Source: Arthrobacter sp. ov407
GTDB lineage: Bacteria > Actinomycetota > Actinomycetes > Actinomycetales > Micrococcaceae
Direction: 5' to 3'
Assembly: GCF_900102895.1 (NCBI RefSeq)
Contig: NZ_FNGD01000015.1
Coordinates: forward strand, 1 to 64,000
Length of the DNA stretch: 64,000 nt
Shown piece after piece: positions 55,165 through 63,002 of the stretch. Position numbers and translations under genes: made by a program. Positions within the stretch are counted from its first letter, which is position 1. Each line of letters opens with the position of its first letter. Below the pieces are notes generated by a model, which saw only the letters and a list, made by a program, of their open reading frames with translations, ran no database searches and was not told the origin of the DNA.

Positions 55165-55662
55165 CTAGGCGGTGCTGTCCCCCACCTGGGGCGGAAGGGT
55201 GTCCCACTCGGTTTCCGCGGCCCGCATCCAGGGAAATGGCAGCAGTTCCCTGATCCGGACCTTTCCCACCTCGCCCTCGGCATCGACCAGCACAGACGTC
55301 TCGGTCCCATAAGAACGCAGCAGTTCCCGGCAGAGGCCACAGGGATTCGTGACCTGGGGTTGTCCCTGTCCGTCCATGCTGACGGCCACCACGGAGTGGA
55401 TTGATGCCTCCTGCGCCATGCGGGCATTGGCGAGGGCGCTGGATTCGGCGCACACATTGATGCGCTTGGCGCCAATGTGCAGTCCGAGGTAGATAGCCCC
55501 CGACTCGCCGCGCATGGCCGCGGCCACCCGGTGGTTCTCGCTGTGATGGGCGGTCAGCAACAGCCCACGGGCTGCCGCGTAAAGCTCCACGTCTGACACG
55601 TCGAGATCAAAGGAGATCACGTTTGCCTCCACGTCTCTTCCGTCCGAGCGACTGGCGTCCAT
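55165..55662 (-). CDS. Cytidine deaminase-like protein
   Basis: Zinc-dependent deaminase fold of 165 residues from ATG at 55662. Zinc motif 1 is VCAESSALANAR and motif 2 is PCGLCRELL, spaced as in small CDAs. The substrate loop differs from cdd at 1703-2107 (no NVENASYG; here GESGAIYLGLHIGAKRINV), and the protein has a longer N-terminus, so it is a distinct subfamily, possibly for another amino-heterocycle. It lies 75 bp after the MHS transporter gene on the same strand, probably one transcript. Confidence 0.85.
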   Translation of the reverse strand: MDASRSDGRDVEANVISFDLDVSDVELYAAARGLLLTAHHSENHRVAAAMRGESGAIYLGLHIGAKRINVCAESSALANARMAQEASIHSVVAVSMDGQGQPQVTNPCGLCRELLRSYGTETSVLVDAEGEVGKVRIRELLPFPWMRAAETEWDTLPPQVGDSTA

Positions 55663-55737
55663 GTGGGTTCCCACTTTCCGTTCTAGCTGTCCTGTGTCCT
55701 ACTGGCAGTTCTTACCGGCAGGTTCTTCCGGCAGTTC

Positions 55738-57042
55738 CTACCTGCCGATGAAGATGCCGTTCTTCTTCCGTGCCAGCAGATAGAACACGATGCTGAGCGC
55801 CGACAGGACAGCCACGTACACGGGGAAGATCCAGGACGCGTTCATCGACTGAAGCCAGACCAGGAGGTAGGAGGCCGTGCCGCCGAAGAGCGCGACGCCC
55901 AGGCCGTAGCCGAGGGCAGTTCCGGCGCCGCGGCAACCCTTTGGCATGAGCGAGCTGGTGACCACGTTGTACAGGGTCATGTTCAGGACCAGCACAACAG
56001 AACCGCCAAGGAGGACGGCAGCGAAGCCGGCGATGCCGGGCTTGACGTACATCAGCATCAGGAAGACCGACGGTATGGCCAGCGCGCGGGTGATCAGGAA
56101 CCACTTGGACATCGACTTGCCGTCAGCGACCTTGCTGATGATGAGGCTTCCGACGACCAACACGACGCCCAGGACGGTGGTGAGTGCGAAGACAGCGGTC
56201 GCGTCTTCCTTGAAGCCGGTGCGGGCAGCAGTCGGGAGGCCGGTGTTCCAGGCGTAGTTGTACGCCTGCGCAGCTCCGACGACGAACGTAATGGCCAGCA
56301 CGCTGAGCCAGTGCTTGCGCACGCCGCCCCAGACCTTTTTCGCGGAGTTGTCCGCCAGCTCCTCGGGCTTCATGGTTTCCGGAAGGGTCCGGCGAAGGTA
56401 GACCACGACGAAGCCGAAGGCTGCGCCGACGACGAACGGCACACGCCAGCCCCAGTCGGCCATGACGGCTCCGCCGAGCATCAGGGACGACAAGTAGCTG
56501 ACAAGCGAGGCGAGCAGGATACCTGCGTTGACGTAGAAGGAGATGATGCCGGCGACAAAGCCCTCGCGTCCCTCGGGGACGAGTTCGACGGCGTGGGCGG
56601 TGGAGAGCGGCGCCTCAACGCCGGTAGAGATGCCCTGGATGATGCGGCAGACCAGCAGGATGACGCCGGCGGCGGCACCGATCTGGTCGTACGTGGGGCA
56701 CAGGGCAATGATCAGCGTGGTGCCGGCCATCATCATGATGGACCACAGCATTACGCGGCGTCGCCCGATCCTGTCGGCCAGGGTACCGAGCATGATTCCG
56801 CCCAGCGGACGGAACGCGAAGCCGACGGCAAAGACTGCCAGCGCGCTCAGCGTTGCGGCAACGGGGTCCTGCGACGGGAAAAACTTGGGTCCGATGAAGG
56901 CCGACAGCAGGCCAAAGACCATCCAGTCGTACCACTCCAGAGTGTTCCCGAGTCCGAGGCCGAGCAGTCCCCGGCGGACTTCCGGAGATAGCCGGGACTT
57001 GCGGCCAATCTCCAGGTCAGTCTTGACGACAGTGTCAGTCAT
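55738..57042 (-). CDS. MHS-family MFS transporter (KgtP/ShiA/ProP type)
   Basis: Metabolite:H+ symporter of 434 residues with 12 segments. Marks: LGNTLEWYDWMVFGLLSAFIGPKFFP in segment 1, RPLGGIMLGTLADRIGRRRVML, GISTGVEAPLSTAHAVELVPEGREGF and the loop LRRTLPETMKPEEL. MHS members carry organic acids or betaines such as 2-oxoglutarate, shikimate or proline betaine. ATG at 57042 with AAGGAA upstream. The mRNA leader is about 380 nt if the promoter at 57429-57456 is used. First gene of the minus half of the catabolic island. Confidence 0.9.
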   Translation of the reverse strand: MTDTVVKTDLEIGRKSRLSPEVRRGLLGLGLGNTLEWYDWMVFGLLSAFIGPKFFPSQDPVAATLSALAVFAVGFAFRPLGGIMLGTLADRIGRRRVMLWSIMMMAGTTLIIALCPTYDQIGAAAGVILLVCRIIQGISTGVEAPLSTAHAVELVPEGREGFVAGIISFYVNAGILLASLVSYLSSLMLGGAVMADWGWRVPFVVGAAFGFVVVYLRRTLPETMKPEELADNSAKKVWGGVRKHWLSVLAITFVVGAAQAYNYAWNTGLPTAARTGFKEDATAVFALTTVLGVVLVVGSLIISKVADGKSMSKWFLITRALAIPSVFLMLMYVKPGIAGFAAVLLGGSVVLVLNMTLYNVVTSSLMPKGCRGAGTALGYGLGVALFGGTASYLLVWLQSMNASWIFPVYVAVLSALSIVFYLLARKKNGIFIGR

Positions 57043-57087
57043 GATTCCTTTTTCCTTCCCCAGCACTTTCGGGGTGCGTGAGGTACG

Positions 57088-57126
57088 GATTACCGGAGGG
57101 CACCCCTGTTGGGGCCGCCGGTAATC
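57088..57126 (-). other. Leader hairpin before the MHS transporter
   Basis: GATTACCGG (57088-57096) and CCGGTAATC (57118-57126) are exact inverses; GCACCCC/GGGG inside extends the stem. It lies 45 bp before the transporter start in the presumed leader. It could be an attenuator or a structured leader. Confidence 0.5.
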
Positions 57127-57428
57127 GAAACTATCGTTTGGCTTGGTCCGCGGGGGCGGAACCGGCTCACCACATGGGAGGCGAGTTAGCCCAGATAGCT
57201 ACGCATGCCTCTTCGTAGCGCTTGAATGCAAACGGGCCATCCAGCTCGGCAACAAGGAACATGCCCTTCGTTAACCGGCAAAAATCGTGTTCTGCGGATG
57301 GCTGGCAGATGTCACGGCAGCAATACCTGGGAAACGAACGTGAACGCGGGTTGGATGCACCTTCCGCCAGAAGGCCGTGCGCCCAAACCTGTTCGAAGCT
57401 TTCTTCCCAAAGTGCTGCAGCTCACACA

Positions 57429-57456
57429 ACTATATTGAAGATCTTCACAGAGTCAA
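57429..57456 (-). promoter_or_regulatory. Promoter toward MHS transporter with palindromic operator in spacer
   Basis: On minus: TTGACT (57456-57451), 16-bp spacer, TATAGT (57434-57429). The spacer contains TGAAGATCTTCA (57436-57447), a perfect 12-bp palindrome. The other promoter at 57558-57585 has the same layout and a near copy of the site, so both are likely bound by the same regulator. Confidence 0.75.
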
Positions 57457-57557
57457 CGGTTTCCGAGAAAGTCCCGTCCCGCCACAGCAGGCCGGGCGAC
57501 AAAGCCGCAGGTCAGGCGCAAATCCGGGCGGCAGAAGTAAAAATATCTACTAAAACC

Positions 57558-57585
57558 TTGATTCGCTAAAAGTTTTCACTATAGT
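57558..57585 (+). promoter_or_regulatory. Promoter toward XRE-cupin regulator with operator copy in spacer
   Basis: TTGATT (57558-57563), 16-bp spacer, TATAGT (57580-57585), about 35 bp before the regulator ATG. The spacer holds TAAAAGTTTTCA (57567-57578), which differs from the palindrome TGAAGATCTTCA of the minus promoter at 4 of 12 places and sits at exactly the same distance from the -35 and -10. Confidence 0.75.
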
Positions 57586-57619
57586 TATGTGTGTTAGCTC
57601 ACCAAGAGAGAGTCGGAGC

Positions 57620-58228
57620 ATGACCAACGAGATCGTCACTGGACACTCCCCCGCCGCCACGAGCGTCCTTCTTGCCACCGTAGGCAACAAGGTCCGCAAC
57701 ATGCGTAAGGACAAAGGAATGACCCTTGCGAAGCTCTCGGAAGTCACTGGCCTCAGCCCGGCGATCGTAAGCCAGATCGAACGCGGCCTGGCCAATCCGT
57801 CTTTCACCACTTTGGCGCAGCTGGCACACGGCCTGGACATCCCTGTGGGGAAGTTCTTCCTCGGACAGGAGGAAACCAGGTCCCCCGTGGTCCGCAAGGC
57901 CGAGCGGCGAAACCTCAAGGGTGTCACCAAGAAGTCCGTGGGTGAGGCGGTCTATGAACTGCTCACCCCGGACCTCAACGGTGCGCTGGAGGCCCAATGG
58001 ATCGTGAGTCCGCCAGGCCACGACACCAGCGCCACTCCTTTCCGGCACAGCGGCGAGGAGTTCGGCATCGTTATCTCCGGCCGGAAGGACGTCTTCCTGG
58101 ACGGCGAGTGCTACACCCTGGAAGAAGGCGATTCGATCACCTTCTCCTCGGACACGCCCCACTGGTACAAGAACAGCTACGAAGAGGTATGCGTAGCGAT
58201 CTGGGTTAACGCACCTCACGCGTGGTGA
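57620..58228 (+). CDS. XRE-family regulator with cupin domain
   Basis: Transcription regulator of 202 residues. The N-terminal HTH_3 domain is at about 22-77 (VRNMRKDKGMTLAKLSEVTGLSPAIVSQIERGLANPSFTTL in part). A C-terminal cupin_2 domain (about 125-198; HSGEEFGIVISGRKDVFLDGE, EGDSITFSSDTPHWYKN) would bind a small metabolite. PuuR-like members of this class repress transport and catabolism genes of amines and acids. ATG at 57620 follows a purine-rich GAGAGAGTCGGAG. Twin sites in the divergent promoters point to autoregulation and control of the transporter. Confidence 0.92.
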   Translation: MTNEIVTGHSPAATSVLLATVGNKVRNMRKDKGMTLAKLSEVTGLSPAIVSQIERGLANPSFTTLAQLAHGLDIPVGKFFLGQEETRSPVVRKAERRNLKGVTKKSVGEAVYELLTPDLNGALEAQWIVSPPGHDTSATPFRHSGEEFGIVISGRKDVFLDGECYTLEEGDSITFSSDTPHWYKNSYEEVCVAIWVNAPHAW

Positions 58229-58453
58229 TCGGCCGGCTCTAGCCGCCGTCGCCATCTCCGGTTCCGACACCCACGGTGTCCGCCGGAACATTTTCCACAC
58301 CATGCAGCAAGGTCCGCGACGGGCCGCGCTGCGTCATACCCTCTGCCGGGTGGAATTCGCGGTCAACGTCGCCGCGAGCTCCTCCTGAACACCGTCTTCT
58401 ACATCACCGGCCACCGTTCCGACGGCACCCCTGCCGGAAAAGTAAGGATCCCC

Positions 58454-59836
58454 ATGAACCCGTCCACAGCCATGTCGTCGCTGGAACTCAGCACCACCAC
58501 GGCGGACCTCACCGCTCCCGTCATCTCCCGCTCCGACGTCCTGGTGGTGGGCGGTGGCCCCGCCGGCGTGGCCGCCGCCGTCACCGCGGCCCGCTCCGGC
58601 GCCTCCGTCACGCTGCTGGAACGCTATTCCTCCCTCGGCGGCCTCGCCTCCGGCGGCATGGTCCTGGTGCTCGATGACATGATCAACGGCCAGGAAATCA
58701 CCGTCACGGGCATCGTCTCCGAGTACGTCGAGCGCCTGCAGAAGCTGGGCCTCGCGATCGTCCCGCCGGCCGATGACCGGAAGACCTCCGAGGAACTGTG
58801 GAACAAGTGGGGCCGCTACGGCACCTTCGACTTCCACTCCCACACCACCCCCAAGCCGGTCTGCTACGCCGCCGCCTTCGACCCGGACGGCTGGAAGCGG
58901 GTCTCCAACGACCTCGTCCGCGAGGCCGGCGTCAACCTCCGCCTGCATTCCTGGTTCTCCCGCCCGATCGTGGACAACGGCGTGATGAAGGGCGTCATCT
59001 GCGAGACCAAGTCCGGCCCGCAGGCCTTCATGGCGGACATCGTCATCGACACAACCGGCGACATCGACGTCGCCTCCCGCGCCGGCGCCAGCTACGTCAA
59101 GGACAGCTACCTCACCACGCTCGTCTTCCGCCTCGGCAACGTCGACACCAACGCCGCGGAGGCCTTCGAACAGGCCAACCCGAAGGAAGCCCGCGCCATC
59201 AACCGCAAGATCAAGCGCCTCCTCGGCGGGGCCTGGGAACTGTGGTGGCTCAAGACCCCCATCGACGGCGTCGTCTGGTGCAACGCGCCCCACATGACCG
59301 GCTTCGACGGCGTGGACCCGGCGGACATGACCGCCGCCGAGTTCGCCGCCCGGGACCGCATCACCGAGGCCGTGGACTACGTCCGCGCCAACCTGCCCGG
59401 CTTCGAGAACTGCTACATGCTCGACGTCGCGTCCCAGATGGGCGTCCGCCAGACCCGCCTGCTCGAAGGCGAGTACGTCATGACCAAGGACGACGTCACC
59501 TCCCGCCGGCACTTCGCCGACACCGTGGCCCGCGGCCGCGACTACTACTACCCGTACCGCTCGCTGCTGCCCAAGGAAGTGGACCAGCTGCTCGTCGCGG
59601 GCCGCCACTATTCCGCCACCCCCGAGGCGCAGAAGATGTCCCGCGAGATCCCGCCCTGCATGGCCATGGGCCAGGCCGTCGGCGTCGCCGCCGCGCTGGC
59701 GATCCAGACCGGCACCCTCGTCCGCGACGTCTCCGCGCTGGACATCCAGCAGGGCATGCGCCGGCACGGCGCGGACCCGGGCGACGTCCCGTCGTCGAAC
59801 GCCACCCTTGACGTGGACGCGGTGGTGGGGGCATGA
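58454..59836 (+). CDS. FAD-dependent oxidoreductase (FAD_oxidored family)
   Basis: Flavoprotein of 460 residues. The dinucleotide motif VLVVGGGPAGVAAAVTAARSG is near residue 30, followed by LLERYSSLGGLASGGMV. A second FAD stretch is DIVIDTTGDIDVASRAGA, and DQLLVAGRHYSATPEAQ and CMAMGQAVGVAAALA close the fold. The pattern fits the PF12831 group, which oxidises or reduces diverse organic acids. Substrate unknown. ATG at 58454 with AAGGA upstream. Its stop overlaps the CoA-transferase start by 4 bp, so it is the first enzyme of the plus operon. Confidence 0.88.
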   Translation: MNPSTAMSSLELSTTTADLTAPVISRSDVLVVGGGPAGVAAAVTAARSGASVTLLERYSSLGGLASGGMVLVLDDMINGQEITVTGIVSEYVERLQKLGLAIVPPADDRKTSEELWNKWGRYGTFDFHSHTTPKPVCYAAAFDPDGWKRVSNDLVREAGVNLRLHSWFSRPIVDNGVMKGVICETKSGPQAFMADIVIDTTGDIDVASRAGASYVKDSYLTTLVFRLGNVDTNAAEAFEQANPKEARAINRKIKRLLGGAWELWWLKTPIDGVVWCNAPHMTGFDGVDPADMTAAEFAARDRITEAVDYVRANLPGFENCYMLDVASQMGVRQTRLLEGEYVMTKDDVTSRRHFADTVARGRDYYYPYRSLLPKEVDQLLVAGRHYSATPEAQKMSREIPPCMAMGQAVGVAAALAIQTGTLVRDVSALDIQQGMRRHGADPGDVPSSNATLDVDAVVGA

Positions 59837-61101
59837 GCACCGTCATCGACGAACTCTTCCGCGAAGGTAGCTCCACAGCAGAAGGCACGACGGCGGCCGC
59901 CGCACCTGAAATTACCGGCACCCCGCTCCCGCTCGACGGCATCAAGATCGTGGACTTCACCCAGGTGTTCATGGGCCCGTCCTGCACCCAGCTGCTGGGC
60001 GACTACGGCGCGGACGTCATCAAGGTGGAACGCCCGGGCGCCGGGGACATCTCCCGCAACTCGTTCCCGGACAAGGACGGCCAGGACAACCCGATCTTCC
60101 TGTCCATCAACCGGAACAAGCGCAGCATCTCCGTGGACACTCGCACCGACGAGGGCAAGGACGTGCTCCGCCGGCTGCTGGCCGACGCGGACGTCGTGGT
60201 CAGCAACTTCCGCTCCGGCGTGATGGAGCGGATGGGCTTCGGCTACGAGGAGCTCAAGGAGCAGAACCCGGGCATCATCTGGGCCTCCGGCACGGGCTTC
60301 GGCCCCGTCGGCCCCTACTCGCACAAGGGTGGCCAGGACGCGATCGCGCAGGCCTACTCCGGCGTGATGTGGCGGCGCGAGTCGGACGACATGAAGCCGT
60401 CCATCTACCCCACCACGCTGTGCGACTACATCACCGGCATGCACCTCATGCAGGGCATCCTGCTGGCGCTGCGCACCCGCGAGTCCGCAGGCGTCGGGCA
60501 GAAGGTGGAGGTGACCATGTACGACTCCATGCTGCACCTGCAGATGCAGGAGGCGTGCATGCAGCTCAACCGCGGCTACGAGGTCAACTGGGGCGCCATG
60601 CCGCTCAGCGGCGTCTTTGAAACCACCGACGGCGCCGTCTGCATGGTGGGCGGCTTCACCCCGGACCCGCTGGCCCGGATCTCCGCGGCGCTGGGACTGG
60701 ACGAGGACCTTACGCTCCGGCCCGAGTTTGCGAACCTGGAGCAGCAGTTCAAGCACAAGCCGGCGCTGCAGGCGATCTTCCGCGAGCGCATCGCCACCAA
60801 CACCACCGAGTACTGGACCACCCAGCTGGAGGACCAGGGGCTGCTCAACGCCCCGGTGCACACCCTGGAGCAGACCCTGGCCGACGCGCAGACCCACGCG
60901 AACGGCATGATCGTGGAAGCCGAACACCCCGGCGTCGGCACCGTGAAAATGCTCAACGCGCCCATCCGGCTCTCCGCCACCCCGCCCACCATCCGCCGCA
61001 TTGCGCCGCGCCTCGGCGAGCACAACGTGGAGGTGCTGCTGGAGAACGGCTTCGACGCCGAGACCATTGCACGCCTGCAGCAGCTGGGGGTCCTCCGGTG
61101 A
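59833..61101 (+). CDS. CaiB/BaiF-type CoA-transferase
   Basis: Family III CoA-transferase, 422 residues, which moves CoA between carboxylic acids. Family blocks: IKIVDFTQVFMGPSCTQLL, DYGADVIKVERPGAGD, VDTRTDEGKDVLRRLLADADVVV and CDYITGMHLMQGI. Asp198 in that last block matches the catalytic Asp of formyl-CoA transferase. An additional N-terminal tail of about 30 residues rich in Thr/Ala is present. ATGA overlap with the FAD gene and GTGA overlap with the hydratase gene. It would activate the pathway substrate or intermediate as CoA ester. Confidence 0.92.
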   Translation: MSTVIDELFREGSSTAEGTTAAAAPEITGTPLPLDGIKIVDFTQVFMGPSCTQLLGDYGADVIKVERPGAGDISRNSFPDKDGQDNPIFLSINRNKRSISVDTRTDEGKDVLRRLLADADVVVSNFRSGVMERMGFGYEELKEQNPGIIWASGTGFGPVGPYSHKGGQDAIAQAYSGVMWRRESDDMKPSIYPTTLCDYITGMHLMQGILLALRTRESAGVGQKVEVTMYDSMLHLQMQEACMQLNRGYEVNWGAMPLSGVFETTDGAVCMVGGFTPDPLARISAALGLDEDLTLRPEFANLEQQFKHKPALQAIFRERIATNTTEYWTTQLEDQGLLNAPVHTLEQTLADAQTHANGMIVEAEHPGVGTVKMLNAPIRLSATPPTIRRIAPRLGEHNVEVLLENGFDAETIARLQQLGVLR

Positions 61102-61928
61102 CCGCCGTTTCAGCAGCTGAAAAGACAACCTCAGCTCCCAACACGGTTGACCAGGTCACCCTGACCATCGAGAACCACGTCGCCACGGTGGTGATCGACC
61201 GCCAGCACGTCCTCAACGCCGTCGACGGCACCGCCCAGGCCCGGCTCAACGAGATCTGGGACCAGCTCGAAGCCGATCCCGACATCCGGGCCGTGATCAT
61301 CACGGGCGCCGGCACCCGGGCGTTCTGCGTGGGTGCGGACATGTCCGCCTCCGCCGTGGACAAGACCGGGCTCGAATACTGGGCGGGCCTGGACCCGAAC
61401 GGCTTCGGCGGCCTGAGCCTGCGCACCACGCTGGACATCCCGGTGATCGCCCGGGTCAACGGCTACGCGCTCGGCGGCGGCATGGAGATCGTGCTCGGTG
61501 CCGACATCGTGATCGCCGCGGACACGGCCCGCTTCGGGCTGACGGAACCGCGCGTCGGGCGTTTGGCGCTCGACGGCGGCATCCACCAGCTGGTGCGCCG
61601 CGTCCCCTATACCCAAGCGATGGGCATGCTCCTGACCGGGCGGAAGGCCGAGGCCGCGGAAATGCAGTCCATGGGCCTGGTCAACGAGGTGGTCCCGGCT
61701 GACGAGCTCGACGCCGCGGTGCAGCGCTGGGTGGACCAGATCCTCGCCTGCGCCCCCACCTCCGTCCGGGCCGTGAAGCAGATGGTCACGCAGACCGCGC
61801 ACTTGACCGCCACCGAGGCCCGCGGGCTCCGGCTCCCGGCCCTCATGGCGGCGCTGGACAGCGAGGACTCCGCCGAGGGCGTCCGCGCCTTCCAGGAGAA
61901 GCGCCCGCCGGTCTGGCCCGGACATTAG
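61098..61928 (+). CDS. Enoyl-CoA hydratase/isomerase family protein
   Basis: Crotonase-fold enzyme of 276 residues from GTG at 61098. First oxyanion block is GTRAFCVGADMSASAV; second is NGYALGGGMEIVLGADIVIAADTARFGLTEPRVG. Instead of the usual PGxGGTQRL stretch it has LALDGGIHQLVRRVP, so the exact reaction (hydration, isomerisation, dehydration as in CaiD) is open. The N-terminal 30 residues are extra. Acts on the CoA ester made by the preceding transferase. After it the operon has a 141-bp gap with short repeats. Confidence 0.9.
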   Translation: MTAVSAAEKTTSAPNTVDQVTLTIENHVATVVIDRQHVLNAVDGTAQARLNEIWDQLEADPDIRAVIITGAGTRAFCVGADMSASAVDKTGLEYWAGLDPNGFGGLSLRTTLDIPVIARVNGYALGGGMEIVLGADIVIAADTARFGLTEPRVGRLALDGGIHQLVRRVPYTQAMGMLLTGRKAEAAEMQSMGLVNEVVPADELDAAVQRWVDQILACAPTSVRAVKQMVTQTAHLTATEARGLRLPALMAALDSEDSAEGVRAFQEKRPPVWPGH

Positions 61929-61988
61929 AGAGACAGCCGCTAGCGGTTCCGCCGCCTGATATGCAGGCGGCCCAATTTCAGTCGTCAG

Positions 61989-62038
61989 AAGAGTTCAGCC
62001 GACACAAGAGTTCAGCCAGCAGAAGATTCAGCCGCTCG
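61989..62038 (+). repeat. 17-nt tandem repeat before the DapA-like gene
   Basis: AAGAGTTCAGCCGACAC (61989-62005), AAGAGTTCAGCCAGCAG (62006-62022), AAGATTCAGCCGCTCG (62023-62038) and a decayed AAGAACAACAAGAGC. The array ends about 15 bp before the ribosome site of the next gene. It may be a binding array, an mRNA feature, or slippage debris. Confidence 0.75.
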
Positions 62039-62069
62039 AAGAACAACAAGAGCTTAGAAGGAGAAACCA

Positions 62070-63002
62070 ATGCGGGAGTCACTGACACCCGGCGTGTGGG
62101 GCGTCGTCGCCACACCGTTCCAGGGCAGCGCCCTGGATGTCGACACGGACAGCCTGGCCGGACTCGTGGGCTACTACGAGTCGATCGGCGCCACCGGGCT
62201 CACGGTCCTGGGCGTGTTCGGCGAGGCCGCGGCCCTGACGGCAGCCGAGCGCAACCTGGTCCTGGAAGTGGTCATGGAGGAAACGCGCCTGCCCCTCGTG
62301 GTGGGAGTGACTTCCCTCTACACCGGCACGGCCGTCGATGAGATCCGTTCCATCCAGGCCGCCACCGGGGACCGGCTGGCTGCCGTGATGGTCCAGGCCA
62401 ACTCCGCCAACCCCAGCGTGGTCATCACGCACCTGAACGCCATTCACCACTCCACCGGCGCCAAGGTGGTGCTCCAGGACTACCCCCTGGCCAGCGGCGT
62501 CAGCATCAGCACCGAGGCAGTCATTTCCGTGGTGCAGGCCTGCAGCTTCGTCACCGCGGTCAAGGCCGAGGCCCCGCCTACGTCCGTGGCGATCGGACAC
62601 CTGACCGCAGCCCTCGACGTCTCCGTGTTCGGCGGACTCGGCGGCCAGGGACTGCTGGACGAGCTCATGGCCGGCGCCGCCGGGGCGATGACCGGTTTCT
62701 CCTACCCGGAGGCACTCATCGCCTGCGTGCGGGCATGGCAGAAGGACGGCTACGCGGCCGCCCGCGATGCCCTGCTGCCGTACCTGCCGCTGATCAACTT
62801 CGAGCAGCAGGCGAAGATCGCGCTGGCGATCCGCAAGGAATGCCTGCACCAGCGCGGACTGATTGCCGACGCCGGCGTCCGGGCCCCCGCCGCGGCCTTC
62901 CCGGAGGTGCTCCGGACCGGGTTGCGCACGCATCTGGCCGAGGCTGCCGAAGCCCTAGGCCCGAACCCTGCCATCGCCCTCACCACGGCGGGGAGGAACT
63001 AA
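62070..63002 (+). CDS. Dihydrodipicolinate synthase (DapA/NAL) family lyase
   Basis: Class I aldolase-type lyase of 310 residues. TIM-barrel marks: WGVVATPFQGSALDVDTDSL at the start, Tyr138 in LQDYPLASG and Schiff-base Lys165 in AVKAEAPPT (spacing 27, E. coli DapA 28). The usual GTTGE is GVFGEAAALT, so the carboxylate-binding Thr pair is replaced. That makes lysine synthesis unlikely and a catabolic aldolase or dehydratase on a 2-keto acid more likely. ATG at 62070 after AGGAG. TAATG overlap with the SDR gene. Confidence 0.9.
   Translation: MRESLTPGVWGVVATPFQGSALDVDTDSLAGLVGYYESIGATGLTVLGVFGEAAALTAAERNLVLEVVMEETRLPLVVGVTSLYTGTAVDEIRSIQAATGDRLAAVMVQANSANPSVVITHLNAIHHSTGAKVVLQDYPLASGVSISTEAVISVVQACSFVTAVKAEAPPTSVAIGHLTAALDVSVFGGLGGQGLLDELMAGAAGAMTGFSYPEALIACVRAWQKDGYAAARDALLPYLPLINFEQQAKIALAIRKECLHQRGLIADAGVRAPAAAFPEVLRTGLRTHLAEAAEALGPNPAIALTTAGRN

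Larger units (their letters stand above)
57043..57619. other. Divergent regulatory region of the catabolic island
   Basis: 577 bp between the transporter (minus) and the XRE-cupin regulator (plus). Holds two predicted promoters with twin 12-bp sites in their spacers, and a leader hairpin. The part 57130-57420 would be transcribed leader of the transporter; no gene is seen in it on either strand. Base composition is more A/T-rich than the coding neighbours at both promoters. Confidence 0.65.

Noticed and set aside
58303-58389. 28-codon frame between the XRE-cupin gene and the FAD oxidoreductase gene
   Set aside because: No ribosome site before its ATG and no recognisable features; treated as leader of the operon.
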